A stretch of DNA of 64,000 bases from Ceratothoa steindachneri (lineage: Eukaryota > Arthropoda > Malacostraca > Isopoda > Cymothoidae). The notes below the pieces were generated by a model. That model was not told where the DNA came from. It saw nothing but the letters and a program-made list of their open reading frames with translations, and did no database searches. Numbering within the stretch: the first letter of the stretch is position 1; the number at the start of each line of letters is the position of its first letter. The position numbers and the translations under genes are program-made. The stretch is taken from NCBI GenBank assembly GCA_963969495.1, contig OZ018321.1, positions 196,085,126-196,149,125 of the forward strand, written 5' to 3'. This document shows, one piece after another, positions 23,058 through 33,965 of the stretch.

Positions 23058-23935
23058 CTAGATGGTGTTCGATATGTTGAATTTGAGGACATCTACTCTT
23101 TGCCGATTATTCGCATAGACCTGCACTTTAAAGTAGCCACAAAGAAAGTAGTCTAATGGCGTTAAATCGCATGATCTCGGTGGCCAGTTGACGTGGCCGC
23201 TGCGCGAGATGACCCTGCCCTGAAATCGCTGGTACAAAATGTCTATCGTGGTGTGCGCAGTGTGGCACGTAGCGCCGTCCTGTTGGAAACACATGTAGTC
23301 AGTATCCATATCAGGCATATAATCCAGTTGAGGCCACAAGAATTTGCTTATCATCGATCTGTAGGTCTCGCCGTTGACGGTTATGGCAATCCCATCCTTG
23401 TTCTCAAAAAAATACGGGCCGATGATTTCGTTAGACGAAAATCCACACCAAACAGTGACTTTGTTGGGATGCAATTGGTGCTGTTTTATCTCATGTGGAT
23501 TGTTTTCGTCCGAAATCCGACAACTTTGCTTCTTCACAAATCCATTCTTCCAAAAATAGGCCTCATCGCTGCAGTTGATTTTTTAGGGGAAATATGGGGC
23601 AACTTCGAACTGCTCTTGAGCCCAATCAGCGAACACACGGCGTTGTCTAGGGTCGTTTACCTCAAGTTCCTGGGTAAGTTGGATTTTTTACGGGAGAAAA
23701 CCCAAATCCCTATGCATGATTCGCCAAACTGAAGTTGCAGAAAGGCCAAGTTCTTGTGAACGACGAGAAATTGACTGCCTCGGATTTTCCCGTACACTCT
23801 CATTTACGGCAGCGATGTTTTCAGCAGACCTTGCGTTTCCGTGATTTACGGGTGTTGGCTGATTGTTGATCGACCCTTTTGCCTCGAATTTGGCCACCAA
23901 GCGTCGAACAGATTGAGGAGTCGGGTAAGGGTAAA
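23058..23935 (-). pseudogene. Mariner/Tc3-like transposase, two stops, 5'-truncated
   Basis: DDE transposase for cut-and-paste at TA. On the minus strand one frame runs from YPTPQSVRRLVAKFEAKGSI (about 23930), through NARSAENIAAVNESV, a second HTH (ISRRSQELGLSATSVWRIMH), LTQELEVND, CSDEAYFWKNG, HPNKVTVWCGF, IIGPYFFEN and CFQQDGATCHTAHTT (catalytic Asp present), to WPPRSCDLTPLDYFLCGYFK (third catalytic Asp present), ending near 23058. Only two in-frame TAA stops interrupt it: after DLGFLP (Tyr position) and after VAPYFP. No frameshift is needed. About 40 N-terminal residues and the 5' TIR are missing; the break is next to a Penelope-like RT. This is the best preserved long transposase in the window. 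Confidence 0.88.
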
Positions 23936-24099
23936 GAGGATTAGAGTGTGACAGGAGGCAAAGGAAGACTGGAATCCAGAGAGAATACTTAATACTGTTT
24001 CAGGCAAAATGTACAAAAGGCAGATTAGGAGATAAGGGAAGGATTTGGAGATATCCTAGGAGACGAAAGGCGAACGAAGAACTCGAAATGTGCACGCTT

Positions 24100-24935
24100 C
24101 AAGTTTGATTATGTTTTCCCTAAAACCCAATTTCAATGCCTAAAAATCTTTCCAAAGACAAAAGATAGTTGTCTGCAAACTTGACAAAGGTCAAGGACTA
24201 TATAATAATAAATCGGTTTAATTATTAGAAAAAAAAATTGGGGATGATTCAACAGAAGTTTCTCGTGTCAAGGGCGACCTTTTTCTTGACATTCTAGCAC
24301 TTGAGAACAAATTCAATATGATTTTGTGCCAGCTAAAAGACGAAGGTAACTCCAAAATTGAATACATTCAATTGTTTGCATCTAGTACCCAGCTCACTGT
24401 GCTCTACGACTTCCCTAAGGTACTTGAAAGTCAGATTCCATTTCACCCAATTTTATCATCATTAAATACGTTTAATTCTAATTTTCCAAAAGTTTTGGCC
24501 TGTATTTGAATCCGATTTCTGCTAAAGGTCACAATGCTAAGTACAAATTTTCTTTTCTATACGAGGCCACCGAGATTAATATTAGTAAACTTACAATTGC
24601 TATTTTTGATATAGTCTCTATATTTATCCATGTACTCCTGAACTAAATCATTGATATTTGTACTAAACTTTTTTAAAGGTTTTGGTGACTAATTTTCCAC
24701 TCAGGTATTTAGAGCATACGAAAGCTTCTTTTTGATTGCCACGAAGGAGTGTATTTTTATATTTAATGAAACTTAATTCCAGCAAACGAACGGAATTGGG
24801 TAGTCCACTTGGTCCAAATGTGTCTTCTCTTTTTATGTCATTCAGTAAGGAAATTTGGTTAAGGGAATGTCCAACTATTTTCAGATCAATGTATTATAGA
24901 AGATATGTTCATGACTCATTTTGGTGATTTGCATT
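24100..24935 (+). pseudogene. Penelope-like element RT remnant, copy B
   Basis: Frames joined in order give IVVCKLDKGQ, VKGDLFLDILALENKFN, YDFPKVLESQIPFHPILSSL (Y-G-L-P-K-x-H-K...P-x-R-P-I), then motif A as FDIVSIFIHVLLN (family FDIVSLFTNVPL), FQQTNGIG then SPLGPNVSSLFMSFSKEIWL (motif B) and MYYRRYVHDSF (motif C; relatives have YRRYVDDIF, so the first catalytic Asp became His). It covers most of the RT domain with four or more breaks. Copy A at 8900 is clearly diverged from it. Confidence 0.8.
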
Positions 24936-25254
24936 AGGGATGCAAATAGCCAAAAACTAAAAGTGCCAAGAATTCATGGAAATAAGTTGCTACACTAAAT
25001 TTTGGGGTCGTCTCTAAGATAGAAGCAATAAAGTTACGTTGTCCGGATCATTTTGACAACCCTATTTTTGGGATAAAAATTTCTTTTGCACGTAACTTGC
25101 AATTTAATCCATCCTAAAGTGTACATGTAAAACTTATAGCCATGCTTATTCTATATCTGTAATTTATCATGCATTACTTACCATTATTTGGTTTGAAGCT
25201 ACTGTAAGTTAGCGATGGAAGTAAACCTAAGTGTTAGAATCATTATTGCCGCTA

Positions 25255-25273
25255 GTGTACACACACACATATG

Positions 25274-25329
<56 letters not shown>
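25255..25329. repeat. (CA)n/(TA)n microsatellite
   Basis: A short CA run is followed by an uninterrupted AT run from about 25280 to 25328. Confidence 0.95.
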
Positions 25330-25332
<3 letters not shown>

Positions 25333-25414
25333 AACTCACAAAGTAGCACGTGAGTGGAGCAATAATTACAAAAAATCTCCTAGAACCAATAAGTATTTCT
25401 ATTTTCTTTTTTTT

Positions 25415-26480
25415 AGGCTACAGGTAAACCTTGTCATTGACTAGAGAGGACAGAGCTCAAGTTATTTTGCTATTCGAGAGACGAAATCACCGAGAAGTGG
25501 CCAAAGAATTCAATAGCATTCATCTAGACCTCTCACTAAACACGCATAGCTTTGTTGGCATGTATATAACTAAATTTAAGGACACTGGATCTGTCACTGA
25601 CAAGACTCGCAGAGGACCTGAAAGGATTACCATGAAACACAAAACCAGTCCTAACGTCCTGGCTAGGTTTGCTCCTATAACATAGGACTCACTTCGACGT
25701 ATGTAAAGTTAAACTGGGATCACCATGTTTAACCGCATCTTTCAAGACTTCATCTTTGGCACCGATATAAACTGCAACTCCATCAGCGTTTATCTGAAGA
25801 TAATCCTGATAGGCAAGTTCAATTTTGCATAAAAGCAAAAGAAAAATGGGCGACTTTAATGAAGCGAGCTATTATTTCTAAATTATCGTCGCAGAAATTT
25901 TTCGACACGCCTCCACAAAGCGTGCTTTAAGGAGGAAAATTCTCTGAATTTTAACCTCGTACACTTCCGAGTGTTTTGGAAACTGTGTGTTTAGGTAACC
26001 AGCCTCCCGTTGTTTGGTATGGCATATGGAAAGACAGAATCGTGAGTCTCTTCTTCTTTGATCAGTCGGTAACCGGTGACACGTACATAAGGATATATCA
26101 GTAGGAAGCATTTATATGCATTGTAAACAATGTAAGAGACTGACGGAGTGGTTTCAACAGGTTCGCGCCCCTCTGAATTACACAACAAAGGTTAGAAATT
26201 ACCTTAACAGAATTTCCAGAACACTGGATTGGACAACGAGGTCAAATTGAGTTTCCACCAGTGAGCCTTAATCTTGCTCGACTGGATTTTATTTGTCGAG
26301 CCATCTGAAGGCCAAAGTATACGAGGTCGAAGTTCAGAGCATTTCTGCCTCAAATCACGCATTGAGGAAGTGAGTCAAGAGATTTCTGAGACTGTGATTC
26401 AGAAAGTCTTGACGCAGTGGATATTGGAGCTTCACTTGTGTGTGCGACACAACGGCGGACCCGTTGAATAGATTATGCAA
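25415..26480 (+). pseudogene. Mariner/Tc3-like transposase remnant
   Basis: It starts MSLTREDRAQVILLFERRNHREVAKEFNSIH (N-terminal HTH, 25431 on). Later blocks, joined across frames, are AKEKWATLMKRA, VVWYGIWKDRIV followed by FFDQSVTGDTY, WFQQVRAPLNYTTKVRNYLNRI, PEHWIGQRGQIEF, SLNLARLDFICRAI (family SPDLTPLDFFLWGHL), LKAKVYEVEVQSI and ISETVIQKV. The second catalytic residue lies in QQDGAP in relatives; here it reads QQVRAP, so Asp became Val. At least five breaks occur. It is a different lineage from the copy at 23058. Confidence 0.75.
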
Positions 26481-28519
26481 CAAATTTTTAGACCATTTGG
26501 GGATTTTATTTATTTTTCTCTATGGCTCCTGACTTACGCGACAACTTGCAAAGTGGTTATTTACCTAAAGCTAAAAAACAACAACCAATTAGAGTATCTT
26601 TGCAAGAGGTTAGGGATGAGAAAATCTCAAAGTAGTGAAGTTAGGAAAACAGAAAATGTACGACAGTTCGAGTGCCCTATTAGACTGAAGAAGAGACTAC
26701 TCTGCGCTCGGAGCAACGTTGAAGCATAACTATTCTGCATTGGCACAACTACATGGAAGATATCTCGTGGTTTGGAACCGCGCAGGGGGCAGTGGCATGG
26801 AATATTTAAGATGTTAGCTGCACCATGGTTATCCATCAACATTTATTCTGAAATTTTGCCATATTCGGTTGAGTTACGCACCCACCGGTCCAGAGAGGCG
26901 CAAGTAGGCTGCTTTTGAGTCCTTCACACGCTTTACTCCTCCTTCGTGAATTTTACTAGTCAGCGCACTCCGATAGTCCTCCTCACAATCTCAAGCACTC
27001 GTTGGTTTTTGCTTCTTAGTTTGAAAAATAATGTAACTGAAACTTAAAAAAAAGCGCCAATTTAACTTCACTAATTGCGACACTCTACAATACTCCTGAC
27101 AAATTTATGCCCTTACTGATTGTTGTTTCGTAGAAAACAATGACATTGTGCCACGTAAAATACAGTAAACCAAGAGGATAAATATATCCCTACAAACTGC
27201 ACAAACCTAACATTGATTTATGGAAGGAAACTAAATATGAGAACAGCACCGCCTTCTTTTTACATCGTTACCAGAAAGGACATTACATGGAAGTTGTTAA
27301 AAGCGGGAATGGTGTAGCCTTCGCATCACGACACAGACCACTCACAACACTTCCATGCAGCCTTTCCTTCGCATACACAACCCATCACTTTTCTATACCA
27401 CACTTCCCTGACGCGGAATGGGTGATCCTCACTTAGGCCACGAAAGGATTTCTACTCGCTGGTTGGTGGCAAAAAGCACAGTAATATTGCTCTTTCTGCA
27501 CTCGTTACTCTAAAGAATCCATTGTGCCATATTTTAATATTTATCTGCGAGAGTCATTTTGATCTTTATGTGAATTTCATTATCTGGTCTGTAGACTTCG
27601 TTAACGATTGAAAATAGACGGGTGCGCAATTACCTAACCTAATTTTATGTATTTGTCTAAAAATATACTCGTAGTGTTCTTGTGTGCACATAACAAGGTG
27701 ACGAAAGGTTATCAAATTTTCCGAAGGAAATAAAACTAGGTTTTTGTTTTGGCTCCCTGAAGATGCTAGACGGAGTTGGGAGATTTGAAAGAGAATAGAA
27801 GAGGCTAAGCGAAAATTCAGTTCTTATGATATAACAAGTATTGGCCAAAGGTTTAAAAATAAATTAGGTAAATATTTATGTACACAACGCGGAAAAAAAT
27901 TCACCTTAATAAATTTAACAATATTATAATAGTTTAAATTAAATAAAAAGGGCCGACTCATGGTCTTATACTATGACAGCAGAGCAAGTACCAACGATTT
28001 TTGTGAGTCACGCGTAATCGCTTAGAACAGTTTTCTTATTCCTGTTTCTGCTGCTTTTCTCTTGGCAAACCACAACCGAGTATTATAATAAAGATTTATG
28101 TTGTGTTTGTAATTCGAGTAATTGATATATTGGACACTACCACGATGTCTTCTCAATTAATAAGGGCAATGGATCTCTAACTATACGATTAACTAATTTG
28201 TAAAATATTCGTGGCCTGCATTTAAGATTAGCTCACTTAAAGTGCTAAAAAGTAGGGAAAATAAATAGGACTCATTTGGTAAATAAATTAAAAGGGCTAC
28301 GAACAGAGTACTGGGCAAATACTTCCACGTCTGAGGGCCGTTGACCCACGTTTGGCATCGTTAATTACCATTTGATTCAACTTGGTAGTGATTTATAAAT
28401 GGCGTAGCGACTTGTGATCGGGTTCCACGTTAAAATGTGTGGGTTCTGATTTAAGAACCTAAGATGAAAGGCATTATATAAGTCAAAAAACCCTCAGTCT
28501 GCCACTGGTAAAGGTCATC
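26481..28519. other. No recognised gene
   Basis: Mixed-composition DNA without family-like frames or tandem structure. A GC-richer stretch at 26850-27010 contains no recognisable tRNA or SINE promoter boxes. Confidence 0.4.
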
Positions 28520-28527
28520 ACCAGAAG

Positions 28528-28979
28528 CAGGCGAGGATCCACGGGGGGACTGAAGCCCCCCTAGATACTAAAACATTTTATGTTAATTTTTTAAAGCCAT
28601 AACCTGTATTCTTCTATTTAGAAAGAGTAATTCAATAATATAGAATATATAAAACAGTTTCTTAAACCTTGCTATCGAATGTATCATATATAATACATGT
28701 CAAAAATATAGGTAAATCTAAAAAATAATTATTAAATTCAGTATTATACCATAGCTGACGTCCAAATACTACACTACGGCACAATTCATAATTTTGTGAT
28801 TTGTGGAAAAAATTCGGATGCTAGAATTAGTGCTTCCTCCTTTATGAGAGGCTGTTATTTATTATCAATACTGTCTAATATAACCCTTATTAATCATCAC
28901 CGCCCTTTTCTCAGACTAGTCAGAGGGAGAAATTCAGGTTAGCTTCCCCTAGAAAAATTTTCTCTGGGATCCGCCACTG
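28528..28979. mobile_element. hAT-type MITE (452 bp) with 8-bp duplication
   Basis: The left end begins CAGGCGAGGATCC; the right end read inward begins CAGTGGCGGATCC, a typical hAT terminus. G-rich/C-rich inner motifs (AAGCCCCCC, AGGGGAAGC) follow on each side. Flanks are ACCAGAAG (28520-28527) and ACCAGAAA (28980-28987), an 8-bp duplication with one change. There is no transposase inside, so it is non-autonomous. Confidence 0.75.
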
Positions 28980-29235
28980 ACCAGAAATGAGAGAAGTTCC
29001 GTTCATTTTAAATAAAATTGAGAAAAATATCGTTAAGTATTTTTAAAATGTAGAGTGATGTATTAAATGTTACTATTGTATATAGTCATATATAAATATA
29101 TATATAAGGAAAAAGTTGCACTAACACAATTAATTATGCGGTTAAAAGGCTATTTTTGGCAGACACAGTCTTCATCAAAGCCATCGGAAGGAGCTCTTGT
29201 CAGATACATGAGAAGATAACACTTAGCCATTTAAC

Positions 29236-29351
<116 letters not shown>

Positions 29352-29680
29352 GATTCTAACAGTGAGATGAATATATGAGAAATATATAACCTTTGGATAT
29401 CCCAGGTCTAGTAATCAGGAAGAATGTGATTTGTAACACCAACGGATGCTTTTTCATTCTTAGTTTGTGGCTTCTGTTTAACTTCTACCTGGTCCACCCT
29501 TGTATTTTTAGTCTCTATACTAAGATTTACGCCCTGATACTCTGCCACACTTTAAACATTTTCGGGCAAATTCAACGAATTGTCCCATTCTCTACATTGC
29601 AAATAAAGACACATTCTTACAGAGCACCTTTGTCTCTCTTTCTCACACCCATCATTAACAGATGAAAATATATCTGCTTT

Positions 29681-29790
29681 CATTTACACACACACACATT
29701 GTCCCCCTTTTCTCTTCTAAGAAGACATCTCTCTCTCTTTTCTCTCTTCAATTCTTACACACAAACACACATACATACACACACACATAT
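29681..29790. repeat. CA/CT-rich simple sequence
   Basis: Runs of ACACAC and CTCTCTCT mark this stretch, which lies just downstream of the donor of the Ig exon (on that exon's strand). Confidence 0.8.
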
Positions 29791-29826
29791 AATTTAAAAG
29801 GGGCAAATCTGGTCAACTCGACTTAC

Positions 29827-29937
29827 CTCCTGTGACTTCACACAAGAGCTGCAACGGGTCACCCTCGTTGTATGGCCCTATAGTGCCCCCGGTAGCAACC
29901 CCACGTCCAGAAAGGATGACTGGGGGGTAGGGTGGAA
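29827..29937 (-). CDS. Ig-domain exon of a sidestep-like cell-surface protein
   Basis: The minus strand shows TTTATTTCAG just before 29937 and AGGTAAGT at the 3' boundary (donor GT at 29826-29825), both strong splice sites. The 111-bp exon is phase 1 at both ends, as is usual for immunoglobulin-domain exons. It encodes PPYPPVILSGRG and TIGPYNEGDPLQLLCEVTGG. The IGPYNEGD-L-L-CEV-GG pattern is the first half of an Ig domain (B-strand Cys) typical of the arthropod Sidestep family, axon-guidance receptors of the plasma membrane. The partner half-domain (VTWW region) was not found in the window, so neighbouring introns are long or the exon is isolated. This is the only feature that looks like an intact host coding exon. 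Confidence 0.72.
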
Positions 29938-30960
29938 CTGAAATAAAAAATATAAAGGTTGATAGAATCATATTTATGCTGACATAAATGAATTGGTTTC
30001 CAATACATAAAATTTCATGGCAGCTCAAAAATACACATTAACTTGGGGCAAATCTTTTAAATTGGAGAAAAAGAGCTTTAAATAAACAATAAGAAAGAAA
30101 AGGATTTAACAAAAGAAGGAATTTTAATTCACTATTTTTTGTGTATTCCACGAAAATAGCAAAAAATATATTCTCTGAATTAAAGAAGTTATTAAAAAAT
30201 TTAAAACATCATTCCATGTGTCCTCCGTCTTGCCAGCGATCGTCCTTATAGTCTTTCTGTGCATTTAATTATCGGGTTGGAGATCTCGTTCACGATACAA
30301 GGGACGGATGAGGCAACCTACTTCGTTGGGGAAAATTGATACAGGAAGGGATTTTTTTTTCTTTTAATAAAATAAAGAAAATATTATTAGCAACAAGTGA
30401 TTTTTTTTCATTCGAATTGATAATTTTATAAGGGTTCCACAAAATAGACAATACCGCGAGGTATATTCTATAATCCAGCGAGGGCATTTTAATTAAATGC
30501 AGCATTTCTTGTTTACTATAATAGAGCTCAAATATTGGAAAGGGAAGGGGAGCAATATTGAAAGGAATTAAAACTTTTTTTATATGCATATATTTTTTTA
30601 TTAAGCTAAAGAGTAAAAATTATTTAAACATAGAGGAAATTTTAAGGTTAACCGAAAATTTTATAAAAGTTTAAGAAAATATACTAAATGACCTAATATA
30701 TTTTACAAACCAACGAGGGGCTCAAAAATTCTAGGTGATCCCCCAAAATACAAATAAGCACAAATTATTATTAGGAAAGAAACGTCGTTATATTTAATGA
30801 AAAATAAATACTCGTGTAAGTATTAAAAGCAAATAAAGTTGAATCTATCATTTTATTTTCGCTCTTCAAATATCTCTCAAATATATTTTTATTGTATGAG
30901 ATATGAGTGCTTCTATTGTTCAATTCATCATTTTGTCTTTTCAAAACAAATAAGCTAAAA
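29938..30960. other. AT-rich DNA, probable intron
   Basis: No gene seen. On the minus strand this would be intron upstream of the Ig exon. Confidence 0.4.
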
Positions 30961-31090
30961 ATATTCCCCGATTTAGGGAAAATTGATTAACGATAGCCTT
31001 TAAAATTCAAATATGGCCTAAATGATATTCCCCGATATAGGGTAAAATGAGTAACGAAAATCTTTAGTTGAAATCTCATTTAATCTGAAC
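30961..31090. repeat. 64-bp direct duplication
   Basis: ATATTCCCCGATTTAGGG with AAAATTGA-TAACGA at 30961 is repeated with changes at 31025. A weaker echo (AGGGGAAAATTATTTACGATA) occurs near 31303. Confidence 0.6.
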
Positions 31091-31489
31091 TCAAAAATAC
31101 CTTAAACTATAACTGAATTTAGAAAAATGTTTAAGTACGGGAAAAAAATTATTTAATCAACGGGAAGCTGCTTTTTATATGTAATTTGATATAAACTAAA
31201 GAAAATACACCAGATTATTTTCTTAAACAAAGAAAACATTTAAACTTCAGTTCTTCCGCTTATCTACTCCTCTCCAAATACCCCAGATATATCCTCTTAA
31301 TCAGGGGAAAATTATTTACGATAAATGAAAAGGTATTTTAAAAAACAAAAGAAAGGAGATCTTTGTAGCTAATGAGGGCTTTTTAAATCAAGGAAAATGA
31401 TCGAAAACAAACAAATGAAGGAAAAAGAAACAAAAAAGACCAGGAATAATAAACTAACGCTTACAAACAATAAGATAATAAAATCTACT

Positions 31490-32170
31490 TCCTTATCTCA
31501 AAGGTACTTACAAGTACGATCTTAATAGCACTTGCTTGGACAAGTAAAGAGAGGAAAATGAGAAACAAGTTTATAACCGAAAGTCTTGGCCTCAAAGGTA
31601 CGAGGTTTGTACAAAAAAAGCTTGACTTTGAAAGTATGAACAAATTTGCACGCTTACTCCCTAACTTCAGAACTACGAATTTTTGCACCTAAAATTCATT
31701 GAAATCAAAGGTACAAACAAGTTTATACGTAGAAATCCTATAGCTCTAATGTTCTGAGTAAATTTGTTCGTAAATGTGCTGGACATCAAAAGTACGACCA
31801 AAGTTTGCCCGTGAACGTCCTGCACCTTAAATACCAACATATTTCTAGGTGAAAGTTTTGGATATCAAGAGTACGACAAGCTTTACGTGAAAATCCATGG
31901 CATCCAAACCCGCCAATTTTTTTTACCCAAATCATCTGGATCTTAAAGATACGAACACGTTTGTACACCACGAACTTCGAAAATTATAGTACAAACAAGT
32001 ATCTATGCTAGAAACCTTAACCGTAAAAGTTCAAACGAACTTCTACGTGATAGACCTGGACATCAAAAGTACGAACAGGTATGTTATGACGCACCTAACC
32101 CTCAAAATTACGAACAAGTTTTCAAATAAAAGATATAGACAAAAAAAGTACGAATATACTCGTATATGCA
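31490..32170. repeat. Degenerate 39-40-bp minisatellite, about 17 units
   Basis: Units resemble CATCAAAAGTACGAACAAGT followed by TTGTACGTGAAAGTCCTGGA. Anchor positions near 31785, 31824, 31863, 32061 and 32100 are spaced by 39-40 bp or multiples. Units are diverged, which hides the array from simple inspection. Confidence 0.75.
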
Positions 32171-32639
32171 TTTGCGAGACCTGGAGAAAATTTTGTTGTC
32201 CATTTTCTTCCAGTTGCTTATTTTCGTGAAGCTAGAATAAAATCGAAGTCCATTATGTCACAATTAAACACAAGTCCTTCTGGTTTTAATTAAAAGGCTT
32301 CAATGATATTAACTTTAATGGCAATTTGCTTTAAGCTTTCAAAACGTAAGACTATTAGAACATAACTCTACTTCACTCCAGTATCGACCGCACGCAACAA
32401 CTCAATCCATCAATGTAAACTAGATAATTAATTTCTAGGACATTTCATTCAAAGTTAATTAATTCGGTCTGAACTTTTTTACAGAAATATGCTTACAGTT
32501 ATGGTCAAATGTTAGAAGACTGCTATATTTTTCATATAAGAAAAGTAATAGAAGTAATCAAACGTGGCATTTTGTTTTACTGTTTTTTCATAATTTGAAG
32601 GTAAAATATACACAAATTTAGAGCCCAAATACATTTTAT
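32171..32639. other. AT-rich DNA with possible Tc1 terminal sequence
   Basis: Around 32490-32520 the sequence TTACAGTTATGGTCAAATGT resembles Tc1-like terminal repeats (CAGT-TGGTCAAA) and lies beyond the C-terminal end of the minus-strand transposase remnant at 32640-33010. No other feature was seen. Confidence 0.4.
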
Positions 32640-33010
32640 TAATAAATACAGACAATTGATATGCTCATTAATATTTAATATGATGTCCCTTGTTCTTCAG
32701 AACAACTTCTATTACTCTAGCATGCTGCAGACCAAATTTGTGATGATATCTTGAATGATATTGTTACATTTTTGTTCAATAAGCAACGCAACAGCTCACA
32801 ATTAGATGCATTCTTTTTAACAACCGGCATTATGATTATTGCTCACACATTCTCTCTTGTATTCAAATCTAGCAAACTTCAGGGTCAAAGTCTTAAAAGT
32901 TCGGTTATTTTTAGTCAAGAAATTTATTATTGCTTTTGCGCTGTGACAAGGTGTGCTATCATGCTGAAAAGGCTGATATCATCCACAAATTGGTCCTGAA
33001 CAATTTTGAA
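32640..33010 (-). pseudogene. Tc1-like transposase, C-terminal remnant
   Basis: The minus-strand reading gives DQFVDDISLFQHDSTPCHSAKAIINFLTKNN, matching the FQQDNAPCHTAK...WFxxNN region with the catalytic Asp kept. A degraded LKFARFEYKREC follows at the SPDLNPIEN position, where the catalytic Glu region is lost, then LIEQKCNNIIQDIITNL. Several stops occur. The N-terminal half is replaced by the LINE RT fragment beginning at 33075. Confidence 0.6.
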
Positions 33011-33074
33011 AATTTTCTAAGAAAAAAGGTAATGGTACATTGGGGAAGTATTTAGTGGGGGCAAAGTAAAGGCT

Positions 33075-33560
33075 CAGCTGGCAGTCGGCAACGGGTGGTG
33101 CTGAATGGACAGGCTTCTGAGTGGGTGCCCGTTACTAGCGAGGTGCCTCAAGGTTCTGTCCTGGGACCACTACTATTCATCATCTACATCAACGACATGG
33201 ACGGTGACATGGTTGCCAAGATTTCGAAATTTGCCGACGATACGAAGCTTGGTATGAACGTTGCAAAGGATGGAAATACTCTTCGCCTGCAAGAAGATCT
33301 TCAGAAGATTGGGGAGTGGTCGGACACGTGGCAAATGCCTTTTAACACGAACAAATGAAAAGTGATGCATATCGGCCACCGAAACTTCCCAATCTCAGTA
33401 TATCCTTAACGGCACTGCTATTGAATCCATCGACACGGAGAAGGACTTGGGTGTAACAAACACAAGTGACCTCAAGTTTTCGAAACAGTGCATTGAGGCG
33501 GAGAAAAAGGCCCAAAGGATGCTAGGCTACATAAAGCCTAGGGCTGATCGCCACCTCATG
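33075..33560 (+). pseudogene. LINE reverse transcriptase fragment (motifs B to D)
   Basis: It reads RQRVVLNGQASEWVPVTSEVPQGSVLGPLLFIIYINDM, ISKFADDTKLGMNV, LQKIGEWSDTWQMPFNTNK, then after a stop KVMHIGHRN, and after a shift KDLGVTNTSDLKFSKQCIEAEKKAQRMLGYIK. These are RT motif B (VPQGSVLGP), motif C (FADD, intact) and the thumb of a CR1/Jockey-like LINE. It is missing everything before motif B and meets an oppositely oriented LINE fragment at 33560. Confidence 0.85.
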
Positions 33561-33965
33561 TAAGACCAGTTTTCCAGGTATGATTAGATGATTTATGTGT
33601 CAAAAGCTTTAGGTAAGTCTAAAACGATGGCGGTTACAGTCTTCTGGTCATCTATATCCTTATAGATTCGCCCTGTAAGCGCCATTGTTGCTTATTTGTG
33701 GATGAATTTGGTTTGAAGACCAATTGGCAGTCAGATAAGAGACACTCTGATAAAGAGAAGGATATCACCCGATGATAAACTATCATTTCAAGTAACTTTC
33801 TCAGTGTAGGGAGGATGGATATTAGACAACAATTAGATAGAAGGCAAGGGTCCCCCGTTTTAAAGACTGGGGTCAAACGAGCAATCTATATGGAGTTTAG
33901 GAACCTTCCTTGTTCTACGCAATGAATAGATGGCTGATCTAGTTCAAGTTCCTTCATCGTAGTTT
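33561..33965 (-). pseudogene. LINE reverse transcriptase fragment (motifs 1 to A), inverted
   Basis: Minus-strand frames read PSIHCVEQGRFLNSI, MTPVFKTGDPCLLSNCCLISILPTLRKLLEMIVYHR, LLSDCQLVFKPNSSTN, then after shifts MALTGRIYKDIDDQKTVTAIVLDLPKAFDT (motif A, family LDLSKAFDT). The fragment ends just past motif A where the plus-strand fragment begins. It may be a different LINE family or a rearranged part of the same one. Confidence 0.8.

Noticed and set aside
23193..23732. 179-codon plus-strand frame
   Set aside because: It is the antisense shadow of the mariner/Tc3-like transposase, whose minus-strand motifs are unambiguous.
33561..33965. Twin-priming inversion of a single LINE
   Set aside because: Twin priming puts the inverted 5' piece upstream of the sense 3' piece; here the inverted upstream piece lies downstream, so the simple model does not fit.
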